Shown: positions 17,648 through 26,182 of the stretch, one piece after another
How the letters are laid out: each line of letters starts with the position of its first letter
How positions within the stretch are numbered: the first letter of the stretch is position 1
Origin: an uncultured Gammaproteobacteria bacterium
Lineage (GTDB): Bacteria; Pseudomonadota; Gammaproteobacteria; PS1; Pseudothioglobaceae
Direction of reading: 5' to 3'
NCBI GenBank assembly: GCA_902512305.1
Contig: CABXIU010000005.1
Location: 1-64,000 of the forward strand
Length of the DNA stretch: 64,000 nt
Notes under the pieces: model-generated
Seen by the model: only the letters and a program-made list of their open reading frames with translations
What the model was told of the DNA's origin: nothing
The model's database searches: none
Program-made: the position numbers and the translations under genes

Positions 17648-18373
17648 ATGAAAAAATTATCCATAATCTTATTCTTATTAATCATTTCTCTTGGTTCTTT
17701 TGCAGAAATAGTTTCAGCTCAAAGTTCTAATGAAGTTTCATTTGGTGCTACAGTTTATGCGAACGGCAGACTTGTAAGTGCTAGTGGAATGCATACTCCC
17801 CTTCCAGGCAATCTAGGTACTAATGTTAAAAAAGGAACGTTAAATGACGATACTTTAACAACAGAAGACTATGCATTAAGTGTTGATTACTTCAGAAAAT
17901 TTACTGATAACTTATATCTCAATGCAGGCATTACAAAAAGTCGCATGACAACAAAAAATACTAAAGCTACTTTTGTTGGGGGTTATGTTGTTACACCTTT
18001 TCCAAAATTCACATTTAAGGGTGTTACTTTAGACTTAGGTCCAAGTTATAGATTTAATTCTACTAATAATCTAACTTCTTATGTTGGACTAAATGCCTCT
18101 TATTTTTCAGGAAAGGTAACCGATACAAATTACCCAACTGTATCTGGAACTGGCACCTATGGTGTAGGTGGTCCCGAGACAAATGTTACCTGCTTGGGTT
18201 TTAACCCCAATATTGGTGTATTCGTTAATTCAGGTTTTTTGAAAGGATTGGGAGTTTCAGCAAAGTCTAATAACTTGGATTGTGATGGTGATTCTTTTCG
18301 AAGTTTTACTTCAGGCTATAAGACAGAAATTAAAAATACACTCTATCAGGTTAACTATCGATTATTTTTCTAA
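17648..18373 (+). CDS. Putative outer-membrane beta-barrel protein
   Basis: 241 residues with a signal peptide (MKKLSIILFLLIISLGSFAE, cleavage likely after VSA near residue 24). The mature part alternates hydrophobic and polar residues in many short strands with aromatic girdles (LSVDYFRKF, LYLNAGITKSRM, LDLGPSYRFN) and ends in NYRLFF, a C-terminal phenylalanine as expected for BAM-assembled barrels. Two cysteines (VTCLGF and NLDCDG) may form a disulfide in a loop. Length fits an 8-10 strand barrel of the OmpW/OmpA-N size class, but I cannot assign a family. It follows the HExxH gene after 83 bases on the same strand. Confidence 0.6.
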   Translation: MKKLSIILFLLIISLGSFAEIVSAQSSNEVSFGATVYANGRLVSASGMHTPLPGNLGTNVKKGTLNDDTLTTEDYALSVDYFRKFTDNLYLNAGITKSRMTTKNTKATFVGGYVVTPFPKFTFKGVTLDLGPSYRFNSTNNLTSYVGLNASYFSGKVTDTNYPTVSGTGTYGVGGPETNVTCLGFNPNIGVFVNSGFLKGLGVSAKSNNLDCDGDSFRSFTSGYKTEIKNTLYQVNYRLFF

Positions 18374-18415
18374 TATTTATTACTCATAATTAGGTAATAA
18401 TCCAGACTGAGTAAG

Positions 18416-19003
18416 TTATTTCGAGGAGCCTATTGCTCCTTCATCACCATTCATAATCCTTCTAATATTTTCACGGTGAGTGAAATATATAAAGAGATTT
18501 ATAATAAAAACAACCACTGTAGCTTTTACATCGTGTGTTGTAATCAAATAAAAATAAATAGGCGAAAGAACTGTTGCGGTTAATGCCGCAATGGAAGATA
18601 TTTTAATTACTTTAGCAACGAAAAGCCAAATAATTGAAAAAGTGAGCCCTACAAAGAAATTAATAGCTATAAGGCCTCCAAGATAAGTTGCTACACCTTT
18701 GCCACCTTTGAATCGATAATAAACTGGAAACACATGGCCTAGAAAAGCAAATAAAAGAATAATAGTTGAATCAAAAAGGTTGAAGCCATAATAATGAGCG
18801 AGAAAAACAGGAAATGCACCTTTAAGTCCATCAAATATAAGTACAAAAGCAGCTGCCACCTTTCCACCTATTCTTAAGACATTAGTAGCGCCAGGATTTT
18901 TTGATCCTTCGGTTCTAGGGTCTGGCAAATTGCAGATTTTACAAATAATAATAGCGCTAGAAATTGATCCCAGTAAATAGCTACCAATTAAAAAATATAA
19001 CAA
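18416..19003 (-). CDS. plsY: Acyl-phosphate:glycerol-3-phosphate acyltransferase PlsY
   Basis: 195 residues, five predicted membrane helices. The PlsY signature loops are present: GSISSAII, DPRTEGSKNPGATNVLR and HVFPVYYRFKGGKGVAT. PlsY starts phospholipid synthesis by transferring the acyl chain from acyl-phosphate to glycerol-3-phosphate; plsX is not in the window. It is divergent from folB, the same arrangement (plsY/ygiH next to folB) seen in many gammaproteobacteria. It converges with the barrel gene upstream, and the 42-base gap holds only a weak AT-rich inverted repeat (18377-18400). Confidence 0.93.
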   Translation of the reverse strand: MLYFLIGSYLLGSISSAIIICKICNLPDPRTEGSKNPGATNVLRIGGKVAAAFVLIFDGLKGAFPVFLAHYYGFNLFDSTIILLFAFLGHVFPVYYRFKGGKGVATYLGGLIAINFFVGLTFSIIWLFVAKVIKISSIAALTATVLSPIYFYLITTHDVKATVVVFIINLFIYFTHRENIRRIMNGDEGAIGSSK

Positions 19004-19088
19004 GCAATTCCCCTAAATTATTTCCAAAATTTAATTCTTTATTTGCTACAAATTATATCAATGAAACCATTATTATTGTGGTTTAAAG

Positions 19089-19117
19089 TTGATGCCATAA
19101 AGGTATCATAATACTAT
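19089..19117 (+). promoter_or_regulatory. Predicted folB promoter
   Basis: A -35-like TTGATG (19089-19094) and a -10-like TACTAT (19112-19117) are separated by 17 bases and end 21 bases before the folB ATG. Match to consensus is moderate. It lies in the divergent plsY-folB gap. Confidence 0.4.
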
Positions 19118-19138
19118 TATTAAGTAAATATATTAATT

Positions 19139-19492
19139 ATGGATATTGTTTTTGTTAAGGGTCTCAAAGTGGATACTGTGATAGGTATTTATGATTGGGA
19201 GAAGAAAATTCGTCAAGATATTGTTCTTGATATTGAAATGTCATCAGATATTGCTGCTGCTGCAGAGACTGACCATATTGACCAGGCGCTAAACTATAAA
19301 AATGTTTGCAAGCGCGTTGCTAGCTTTGTAAGAGATTCTAAGTTTGAGCTTGTAGAAACGTTGGCAGAGAAAATTTGTCAGATTATTCTTAATGAATTTG
19401 ATGTTCATTGGGTCAAATTAACACTAAATAAAGGCGAGGCAATTACAGGTGCTAATGGAGTCGGTGTAATTATAGAGCGGACCAAAAGTTAA
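19139..19492 (+). CDS. folB: Dihydroneopterin aldolase
   Basis: 117 residues with the FolB start DIVFVKGLKVDTVIGIYDWE and the YKNVCKRVASFV segment; VETLAEKICQIIL and the conserved lysine in KLTLNKGEAI fit the aldolase active site. FolB cleaves dihydroneopterin to 6-hydroxymethyl-dihydropterin in folate synthesis. Its stop codon overlaps the folK start by one base (TAATG), so translation is probably coupled. Confidence 0.93.
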   Translation: MDIVFVKGLKVDTVIGIYDWEKKIRQDIVLDIEMSSDIAAAAETDHIDQALNYKNVCKRVASFVRDSKFELVETLAEKICQIILNEFDVHWVKLTLNKGEAITGANGVGVIIERTKS

Positions 19493-19986
19493 TGAGCCTT
19501 TTGCATCTTAATATCGGGTCTAATCAAGATAGACGGAAAAATATTCGCTCAGCGTTAGAGCAGCTTGAACTTTTCTTCGAAAAAATTACAGTTTCTCCAC
19601 TTTTTGAGAGTCCCGCTGAGGGTTTTAGTGGTAATGATTTTTATAATATTGGAGTTAATGTTGAAACTCAAAAAAAAGTGTCAGAAGTTGTAAATATTCT
19701 GCACCAAATCGAAGACTCACTAGGCAGAAATCGAGCACTTCCAAAATTTTCTTCTCGGATTATAGATCTTGATCTTGTTCTCTACGATGATGTTATTGAT
19801 GAAGAATTAAATGTTCCACGAAAGGATATACTCAGATATGCATTTGTTCTTGCCCCTGTTGCAGAGCTCAACCCTGATGGCATTCATCCCGAAAAAGGAA
19901 TTTCATATACAAAGCTATGGGAGGATTTTCAGAGCAATATGATTTTTGAACTGAAAAAGCATAGTATCGATAAACTATATAGTTAA
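19492..19986 (+). CDS. folK: 6-hydroxymethyl-dihydropterin pyrophosphokinase
   Basis: 164 residues. HLNIGSNQDRRKNIRSALEQ is the glycine-rich start, and SRIIDLDLVLYDDV carries the two magnesium-binding aspartates; PRKDILRYAFVLAPVAEL is the HPPK C-terminal signature with the usual HPR..E pattern altered to PRKD. It pyrophosphorylates the pterin formed by FolB, the next step of folate synthesis. The start codon is shared with the folB stop. Confidence 0.93.
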   Translation: MSLLHLNIGSNQDRRKNIRSALEQLELFFEKITVSPLFESPAEGFSGNDFYNIGVNVETQKKVSEVVNILHQIEDSLGRNRALPKFSSRIIDLDLVLYDDVIDEELNVPRKDILRYAFVLAPVAELNPDGIHPEKGISYTKLWEDFQSNMIFELKKHSIDKLYS

Positions 19987-20077
19987 AACTATTGAAATTT
20001 ATATGCTTCAATATAATTTCTTTTCAAATAATGAGTGTACATAATCGAATTTCTCTATAATTTATGTTGAACATATA

Positions 20078-20716
20078 ATGACAAATAACATGAAAAAAAT
20101 TACCGCACTAACTTCTGTAATTGCTTTAGCAATTTTTGTATTCTTTACTAATACATCTCAGGCAGATTTTGTTGCGGGTAAAAACTATATTGTCTTGGAT
20201 AAGTCTGTTGAAACTGAAACTGGAAATCAGGTTGAAGTTAGGGAGTTATTTTGGTATTTTTGTCCTCATTGTTTTTCCGTTCATCCAATGCTTGAAGATT
20301 GGATGCCGACAATGGACAGCTCAGCTCAGTTAGTGCTCCAGCCAGCTGTTTTTCCTGGATGGGAGTATGGCTCTACTTTTTATTATGTTCTTGAAGAGTT
20401 AGGAGAGCTGGACCGATTACATTCTGCATTGTTTAATGCAATACATATTCAAAAATTAAACTTTAAAACTCAGCAGGATTTTGTCACATGGCTGGCATTA
20501 AATGGAGTTGACGAAGCAAAGGCAAATAAAGTTTATGAGTCATTTCCAGTCAAGGTTGCAGTGAATAAAGCAAAAGCTAATACTTATAAATACCGCATTA
20601 CTGGAGTTCCAGCTTTCATTGTAAATGGTAAATATATGGTTAACGCTACGAGTGCTGGTAGTGAAGAGAAGATTTTTGAAGTCATCGATTATTTAATTCA
20701 AAAAGAAACCCAATAG
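20078..20716 (+). CDS. dsbA: Thiol:disulfide interchange protein DsbA
   Basis: 212 residues with a signal peptide ending near SQA (residues 27-29), so the protein is periplasmic. The thioredoxin-fold active site is FWYFCPHCFSVHP (C62 and C65), the classic DsbA CPHC, and the cis-proline loop is TGVPAFIV. DsbA introduces disulfides into exported proteins; dsbB is not in the window. A second in-frame ATG at residue 5 (MKKITALTS) would give a more typical n-region and could be the true start; neither has a clear Shine-Dalgarno. It is followed 3 bases later by thiD. Confidence 0.93.
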   Translation: MTNNMKKITALTSVIALAIFVFFTNTSQADFVAGKNYIVLDKSVETETGNQVEVRELFWYFCPHCFSVHPMLEDWMPTMDSSAQLVLQPAVFPGWEYGSTFYYVLEELGELDRLHSALFNAIHIQKLNFKTQQDFVTWLALNGVDEAKANKVYESFPVKVAVNKAKANTYKYRITGVPAFIVNGKYMVNATSAGSEEKIFEVIDYLIQKETQ

Positions 20717-20719
20717 AAA

Positions 20720-21499
20720 GTGAAAAGGCATTCAGCCGATACTATTTTATTATTCTCAGGTCTTGATCCAACTGGTGCTGCTGGAGTTACAGCTGATATT
20801 GAAACAATTAATCATTTCCAACTGACACCACTTCCAATTATTACTTCACTGACAGCTCAAAATACTCAAAGAGTAGACTCATTAGAGGTAACAAAGGATA
20901 GTCTCTTAGAGAGCCAATTTAATCTAATTGCAGAAGATATTTCATTTAATACAGTGAAAATTGGTCTTTTAGGTTCAGTGAGTCAAATAAAAACTATTTC
21001 GAGATTGCTTGATGAAAAAAGTACGCTTAATATTATTCTTGATCCCATATTAATTTCAGGAACTCGAGAAAATTTAAGTTCAAATAAAATGATTGAGGCT
21101 ATGAAAAGCCATCTTATCCCAAAGTGCTTGATTTTAACTCCAAATTTAGAGGAACTGAAACGTCTGGCTCCAGGTTTGAACGAGCAGTCAGCGGTTTCAA
21201 GTCTAAATTGTCCTTGGACACTCCTTACAACCTCAGATTCTTCTGAAGTTGAAGTTGAACACCGTCTTTATAATAAAACCAGTTTGATTAGAAGGTTTAA
21301 TTATAAAAAATTACCAGGTGTATACCATGGGTCTGGATGCACATTATCTAGTGCAATTTCAGCATTAATCGCTAGAGGAGTAGCCATTGATGATGCTTGC
21401 GATCAGGCGCTCGACTATACTTACCAATGTTTATTAAATGCGAAAAAGCTTGGTAAAATGCAGTATCATCCAAAAAGATTCTCGTATCAATCAAAATGA
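20720..21499 (+). CDS. thiD: Hydroxymethylpyrimidine/phosphomethylpyrimidine kinase
   Basis: 259 residues, starting with GTG. The ribokinase-fold motifs are LFSGLDPTGAAGVTADIETI near the start and GVYHGSGCTLSSAISALIAR (the catalytic aspartate position of the family, usually GTGCTLS with D, is here G-S-G-C) near the C terminus; LTPNLEEL is also typical. ThiD phosphorylates HMP for thiamine synthesis. The gene overlaps hisC by 4 bases. No TPP riboswitch is visible upstream, where dsbA is only 3 bases away. The sequence is more divergent than most ThiD proteins. Confidence 0.82.
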   Translation: MKRHSADTILLFSGLDPTGAAGVTADIETINHFQLTPLPIITSLTAQNTQRVDSLEVTKDSLLESQFNLIAEDISFNTVKIGLLGSVSQIKTISRLLDEKSTLNIILDPILISGTRENLSSNKMIEAMKSHLIPKCLILTPNLEELKRLAPGLNEQSAVSSLNCPWTLLTTSDSSEVEVEHRLYNKTSLIRRFNYKKLPGVYHGSGCTLSSAISALIARGVAIDDACDQALDYTYQCLLNAKKLGKMQYHPKRFSYQSK

Positions 21500-22557
21500 C
21501 ATTTATAGATCAATGGCTAAGACCAGATATTAAGAATATCAGCGCTTACCATGTCCCTAAATCAAAAAACTTGCTTAAATTAGATGCAATGGAGAGTCCT
21601 TTTGGAATCCCTCAAGATCAAAAAGATGAATTTCTTAAATATATTGATCAGTCAGAGATTAATCGATATCCAGATGCTGAATTAACTCAATTAAAGGATA
21701 CTCTCAGAGCTCTTATGGATATTCCAGAAGAGTTTGAAGTTCTTCTCGGGAATGGTTCAGATGAATTGATTCAGTTATTGGCACTTGCTTGTAATAAGGA
21801 TGATTTAATAATGAGCTTTGAGCCCAGTTTCGTGATGTATGAAATGGTTTCAAAATACGCTCATTTAAATTACTGTGGTGTCAAACTTGATTCTAATTTT
21901 GATATAAACCTGAGCAAAACACTCCAGACTATAAATACTAAAAAGCCCAAGCTTATCTTTATTGCTTATCCGAATAATCCGACTGGAAATGCATTTGACT
22001 ATGATTCAATTATCGAAATTATCAGGACAACGGATGCTTTAGTTGTTCTGGATGAGGCCTATTATGCATACTCAGATAAAAGTTTCTTATCAGAAATTTT
22101 AAATTATTCAAACTTAGTTGTTTTGAGAACAATATCAAAAATAGGCTTTGCTGGGCTTAGGCTCGGTCTTTTAATTGGAAGTAAGGAGACGATAATTCAA
22201 TTAAATAAATTACGGCTTCCTTATAACATCAATACATTAACTCAGGCCAGTGCAAATTTTTTACTTCAAGATAGGCAGCAAATTCTTAAAAATGCACAAC
22301 TATTGATTGAAGAAAGACAGCGTCTTTTTGATGAGCTCTCTATGATCTCACAGCTTAAAGTTTTTCCATCTCAGGCTAACTTTCTCCTCGTGCAGTCTGA
22401 AGAAGCTCAATCATTACATAGCTCATTAATTAAAAATGGGATTTTAGTAAAGGGTTTTGCAGCTAAGTCTGATTTAACAAGGTTTATTCGGATTACGATT
22501 AGTGAGCCAAATGAAAACAATACTCTTATAGCAGCAATTAAGGACTTTTATGGTTGA
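21496..22557 (+). CDS. hisC: Histidinol-phosphate aminotransferase
   Basis: 353 residues, PLP fold type I. Key elements are LLGNGSDELIQL, the PNNPTGN motif (159-165), VLDEAYYAYSD with the PLP-ring aspartate, and TISKIGFAGLRLG with the Schiff-base lysine K215. HisC transaminates imidazole-acetol phosphate to histidinol phosphate. It overlaps thiD by 4 bases and the Nif3-like gene by 8, so it sits in a mixed operon away from hisB-hisH, which lie about 2 kb downstream. Confidence 0.93.
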   Translation: MTFIDQWLRPDIKNISAYHVPKSKNLLKLDAMESPFGIPQDQKDEFLKYIDQSEINRYPDAELTQLKDTLRALMDIPEEFEVLLGNGSDELIQLLALACNKDDLIMSFEPSFVMYEMVSKYAHLNYCGVKLDSNFDINLSKTLQTINTKKPKLIFIAYPNNPTGNAFDYDSIIEIIRTTDALVVLDEAYYAYSDKSFLSEILNYSNLVVLRTISKIGFAGLRLGLLIGSKETIIQLNKLRLPYNINTLTQASANFLLQDRQQILKNAQLLIEERQRLFDELSMISQLKVFPSQANFLLVQSEEAQSLHSSLIKNGILVKGFAAKSDLTRFIRITISEPNENNTLIAAIKDFYG

Positions 22558-23290
22558 AAGAGATGAGTTAAATAATTATTGCAATAATTATTTAAGCGTT
22601 AGTAAATTTAAAGATTATGGTCCTAATGGTCTTCAAGTAGAAGGGTGCCAAAAAATCAATAAAATTGTAAGCGGCGTTAGTGCGAATCTAGAGCTTATTA
22701 ATTTAGCTGTTAAGGAAAAGGCAGATGCTATTTTTGTTCATCATGGTATTTTTTGGGATAACGAGTCTAATTTGATTGCGGGTGCTAAGCGAAAAAAGAT
22801 TGATTTATTGATAAAAAATAATATCAACCTTTTTAGCTACCATCTTCCGTTAGATGAGCATCCTGAGGTTGGAAATAATGTGTCATTAGGGAAAATTCTT
22901 GGCATTCAACAAATGAAGTCTGTTGAGGATAGTTTTCTTTGGCAGGGTGAATTAGATACTGATCTAAAGACACTTACAAGTCTAATTGAAAAGAAGTTAG
23001 ATAGGACACCTCAAGTATTTGGTGAAACAAATAAGTCAATAAATAGCATTGCCTGGTGCACTGGTGGGGCGCAAGGCTTTATTGATGAGGCAATAAATCT
23101 TAATGTAGACTTGTACCTTAGTGGAGAGGTTTCAGAAAGGACGCCTGCTGCAGCAAAAGAAAATAATATCATTTATATTTCAGCGGGTCACCATGCCACT
23201 GAAAGGTATGGGGTTCAGTCATTATGTAGCCACCTTAGCTCTCAGTTCAATTTAAAACATAAGTTTTTAGAAGTTGAAAATTCTGTTTAA
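22550..23290 (+). CDS. Nif3-like dinuclear metal centre protein (YbgI family)
   Basis: 246 residues. Metal-binding motifs of the Nif3/YbgI family are visible: FVHHGIFW, SYHLPLDEHPEVGNN, and the C-terminal SAGHHATERYGVQSL. The YPNGLQVEG-like start (YGPNGLQVEG) is also typical. These proteins form hexameric rings with two metals; the E. coli member is linked to GTP cyclohydrolase-like activity, but no role is firmly established. It overlaps the hisC end by 8 bases. Confidence 0.9.
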   Translation: MVERDELNNYCNNYLSVSKFKDYGPNGLQVEGCQKINKIVSGVSANLELINLAVKEKADAIFVHHGIFWDNESNLIAGAKRKKIDLLIKNNINLFSYHLPLDEHPEVGNNVSLGKILGIQQMKSVEDSFLWQGELDTDLKTLTSLIEKKLDRTPQVFGETNKSINSIAWCTGGAQGFIDEAINLNVDLYLSGEVSERTPAAAKENNIIYISAGHHATERYGVQSLCSHLSSQFNLKHKFLEVENSV

Positions 23291-23405
23291 TTTTTATTAC
23301 TTCATTTAAAACTAGTGAAAATTTTGAAAATTCCCTTGATTTGATGCTGTTTAGACCAAATTTGCTATAAATTGAACTAAAAGTGACCTGTTATTGAATA
23401 TATTT

Positions 23406-23435
23406 TTGAATATTGGCTCATGTGCCTCGTATAAT
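23406..23435 (+). promoter_or_regulatory. Predicted asd promoter
   Basis: A -35-like TTGAAT (23406-23411) and a perfect -10 TATAAT (23430-23435) are spaced by 18 bases and end 30 bases before the asd ATG. The 175-base gap after the Nif3-like gene supports a new transcription unit. Confidence 0.55.
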
Positions 23436-23465
23436 CTATACATTTTTTAAGTTCTATCACATAAT

Positions 23466-24491
23466 ATGAGTAAAAAATATAATGTTGCTGTTGTTGGGGC
23501 AACTGGTGCTGTAGGCGAAACTCTTATCTCAATTTTAGATCAGAGAAATTTTCCTATTGAAAATTTATATCCGTTGGCATCTAAACGATCAGCTGGCAGT
23601 AAAGTTTCATGTCAGGGGGAGTCGTGGGTTGTGCAAGACCTAGATACCTTTGATTTCTCCAATGTGCAAATTGGTTTATTTTCTGCTGGCGGAAGTATTT
23701 CTGAAAAATACGCACCTATTGCCGCAGAACAAGGTTGTATCGTTATTGATAATACATCTCATTTTAGGCGTGATGATGATATTCCGTTGGTTGTGCCAGA
23801 GGTCAATCCTCATGCAATAGCTGATTATACAAATCGCAATATTATTGCTAATCCAAATTGTTCAACGATTCAAATGCTTGTTGCTCTTAAGCCGATTTAT
23901 GATGCGGTAGGAATCTCTAGAATCAATGTTGCTACTTATCAAGCAGTTTCAGGGAGTGGTAAAGAGGCGATTACAGAGCTTACAACACAAACTGCAAATT
24001 TGCTAAATGGTAATGATGTTGAGGTGGATGTTTATCCTAAACAAATAGCATTTAATGCAATACCTCATATCGATACTTTTCAAGAAAATGGATATACAAA
24101 AGAAGAAATGAAAATGGTATGGGAGACACAAAAAATCTTTGAAGATAAAGATATTCTTGTTAATCCGACTGCAGTCAGAATCCCCGTAGTTTTTGGTCAT
24201 TCCGAGGCTGTTCATATTGAAACTAAAGAAAAAATAAGTGCTGACGATGCTCGTAACTTGCTTGAGAAGGCTGATGGAGTTGAAGTCATGGACAAAAGAG
24301 AGAGTGGTGGATATGCCACACCTTTTCAAGAAGCAACTAATAATGATGCAACCTACGTTAGCAGAATTAGAGAAGATATTAGTTTTGAGAATGGACTAAA
24401 TTTATGGGTAGTGTCCGATAATATTAGGAAAGGCGCAGCACTTAATACAATTCAAATAGCAGAAATTCTCATCAGAGAGTATATTTCATAA
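23466..24491 (+). CDS. asd: Aspartate-semialdehyde dehydrogenase
   Basis: 341 residues. The NADP-binding start VAVVGATGAVGETLISIL, the active-site motif ANPNCSTIQML with nucleophile C132, and the substrate motif RIPVVFGHSEAVHIE are intact. Asd reduces aspartyl phosphate to the semialdehyde leading to lysine, threonine, methionine and diaminopimelate. The length matches the Pseudomonas/Asd2-type enzyme rather than the 367-residue enteric type. It leads a short operon with hisB and hisH (14-base gap to hisB). Confidence 0.95.
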   Translation: MSKKYNVAVVGATGAVGETLISILDQRNFPIENLYPLASKRSAGSKVSCQGESWVVQDLDTFDFSNVQIGLFSAGGSISEKYAPIAAEQGCIVIDNTSHFRRDDDIPLVVPEVNPHAIADYTNRNIIANPNCSTIQMLVALKPIYDAVGISRINVATYQAVSGSGKEAITELTTQTANLLNGNDVEVDVYPKQIAFNAIPHIDTFQENGYTKEEMKMVWETQKIFEDKDILVNPTAVRIPVVFGHSEAVHIETKEKISADDARNLLEKADGVEVMDKRESGGYATPFQEATNNDATYVSRIREDISFENGLNLWVVSDNIRKGAALNTIQIAEILIREYIS

Positions 24492-24505
24492 GATAAAATC
24501 AAAAA

Positions 24506-25087
24506 ATGGTTAATAAAGAGCGCAAGACAAATGAAACAGATATCAAGGTAAGTCTTGAGCTTTATGGTATTGGAAAAGCAAATATTGATACAGGTGTACC
24601 GTTCCTAGACCATATGCTAGACCAAATTGCACGCCATGGTTTGATGGATTTATCAATAGCTTGCAAAGGAGACACTGACATAGATGACCACCACACTGTT
24701 GAAGATATCGGAATAACGCTTGGGCAAGCTTTTTTTGAAGCTGTGGGCGATAAAAAGGGCCTAACACGTTATGGTCACGCGTATGTCCCATTAGATGAAG
24801 CCTTATCGAGAGTCGTTATAGACTTATCGGGTAGACCAGGTTTAGACCTTGGAGTGAAGTTTACGAGGGATAGAGTTGGCACATTCGATCTAGATCTAAT
24901 TAGAGAATTTTTTCAGGGATTTGTCAACCACTCGTTAATCACTTTACATATTGATAATCTAAAGGGCATTAATTCTCATCACCAAGCTGAAACTGTCTTT
25001 AAAGCATTTGGAAGAGCACTTAGAATGGCGATTACTCCAGATAGCAGGCAGTCAGATGTAGTTCCCTCAACAAAGGGCTCACTCTAA
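24506..25087 (+). CDS. hisB: Imidazoleglycerol-phosphate dehydratase
   Basis: 193 residues, the monofunctional form without the N-terminal histidinol-phosphatase domain of the enteric enzyme. The two manganese-site motifs are seen, [16 protein letters not shown] and [17 protein letters not shown], as is [13 protein letters not shown] near the N terminus. It dehydrates IGP in histidine synthesis. A separate histidinol phosphatase must exist elsewhere. It is followed 19 bases on by hisH. Confidence 0.95.
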   Translation: MVNKERKTNETDIKVSLELYGIGKANIDTGVPFLDHMLDQIARHGLMDLSIACKGDTDIDDHHTVEDIGITLGQAFFEAVGDKKGLTRYGHAYVPLDEALSRVVIDLSGRPGLDLGVKFTRDRVGTFDLDLIREFFQGFVNHSLITLHIDNLKGINSHHQAETVFKAFGRALRMAITPDSRQSDVVPSTKGSL

Positions 25088-25106
25088 AAAAATTAGGAAG
25101 ATCAAC

Positions 25107-25721
25107 ATGCAACAAATTGCAATTGTGGACTATGGGATGGGAAATGTCCGTTCTGTTCAGAAAGCACTTGAGTATGTCGCACCAAACGATACGTGCATTC
25201 TTACCAAAGATCCTCAGGTCATTAGAGACGCTGATAGAGTTGTTTTTCCAGGACAAGGTGCGATGGGATCATGTATGAGTGCGCTCGAATTAAATTCTCT
25301 TATCGATGAAATTAAATTGTCATTTAAATCTAAGCCATTTTTGGGTATTTGTCTAGGATTGCAGCTATTATTTGACTATAGTGAAGAAAATCAAGGAACA
25401 AAGGGACTATCAATAGTTCCAGGCACAGTCGAAAAATTCAAAAGTAATGAATTAAAAATACCACATATGGGTTGGAATAATGTTGACCAAGTTAAAGAGC
25501 ATCCACTTTGGCATAATATTGATAATAATAGTCGTTTCTATAGTGTCCATAGCTATTTTGTAAAGCCAATTGATTCTAATTGTATTGTTGGAACAACTAA
25601 CTATGGACATACATTTACTTCAGCCATTGCTATAGATAAAGTTTTTGCAGTTCAATTTCATCCAGAAAAATCACAAAGTGATGGACTTCAACTTCTTACT
25701 AATTTTGTAAGTTGGTCTTAA
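25107..25721 (+). CDS. hisH: Imidazole glycerol phosphate synthase, glutaminase subunit
   Basis: 204 residues of class I glutamine amidotransferase. The nucleophile elbow FLGICLGLQLL has C82, and the other triad residues H185 and E187 are in QFHPEKS. HisH supplies ammonia to HisF. Usually hisH is followed by hisA-hisF, but here a convergent DUF1841 gene begins 32 bases later, so the partner hisF is elsewhere. A Shine-Dalgarno-like AGGAAG precedes the start. Confidence 0.95.
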   Translation: MQQIAIVDYGMGNVRSVQKALEYVAPNDTCILTKDPQVIRDADRVVFPGQGAMGSCMSALELNSLIDEIKLSFKSKPFLGICLGLQLLFDYSEENQGTKGLSIVPGTVEKFKSNELKIPHMGWNNVDQVKEHPLWHNIDNNSRFYSVHSYFVKPIDSNCIVGTTNYGHTFTSAIAIDKVFAVQFHPEKSQSDGLQLLTNFVSWS

Positions 25722-25752
25722 TAATAAATTAAAAAAACTTTATCTTTGGCAA

Positions 25753-26172
25753 TTAATTTTTTAAAAGATTCTTTAATGACCTTAGATAGTGCTCAAGATC
25801 CATAGGCTTACCGTATTTATGTGAATTAAATATCATTTCAGCTATGTGATCCATCATTATGTGCTCAACTTGATGAGCATCCTTAACTTTTTTTAGTAGA
25901 CTACTATATATTTTCTTAATTCCTTTTGGCTGGTCTAGACTAAGTTGATCTTGTAATGATAAATGGAGATTAATATGTAGAAATGGATTGGTTTTCCCTT
26001 GTTCAGGAAAAAATTCAGTATCTATGTTTTTTATAATATCTTGATACTCAGGATGATTTTCTATTATCTTTGCTAATTGCTCTTCAAGGGGATCTAGCAA
26101 ATAATTAGAATTATATTTTTCCCAAGCTTCGGCTAAAAATTTTCGTTGCTTGGATCTATCTGTTGAGAACAC
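25753..26172 (-). CDS. DUF1841 family protein
   Basis: 139 residues, all soluble and charged. MFSTDRSKQRKFLAEAWEKY at the start and NPFLHINLHLSLQDQLSLDQ in the middle match the pattern I know for DUF1841 of gamma- and betaproteobacteria; later HQVEHIMMDHIAEMIF is also characteristic. The function is unknown. The histidine pairs could bind a metal, but that is speculation. It lies 10 bases after nth on the same strand, so it is likely co-transcribed with that DNA-repair gene, as is common for this family. Confidence 0.82.
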   Translation of the reverse strand: MFSTDRSKQRKFLAEAWEKYNSNYLLDPLEEQLAKIIENHPEYQDIIKNIDTEFFPEQGKTNPFLHINLHLSLQDQLSLDQPKGIKKIYSSLLKKVKDAHQVEHIMMDHIAEMIFNSHKYGKPMDLEHYLRSLKNLLKN

Positions 26173-26182
26173 TTAATAGAAT

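Noticed and set aside
18377-18400. TTATTAC/GTAATAA inverted repeat as a plsY or barrel-gene terminator
   Set aside because: Stem is entirely weak A-T except one pair and no T-run follows on either strand; kept only as a note.
19987-20077. TPP riboswitch for thiD upstream of dsbA
   Set aside because: The gap is only 91 bases, AT-rich, and lacks the conserved CUGAGA and ACCUGA-like elements.
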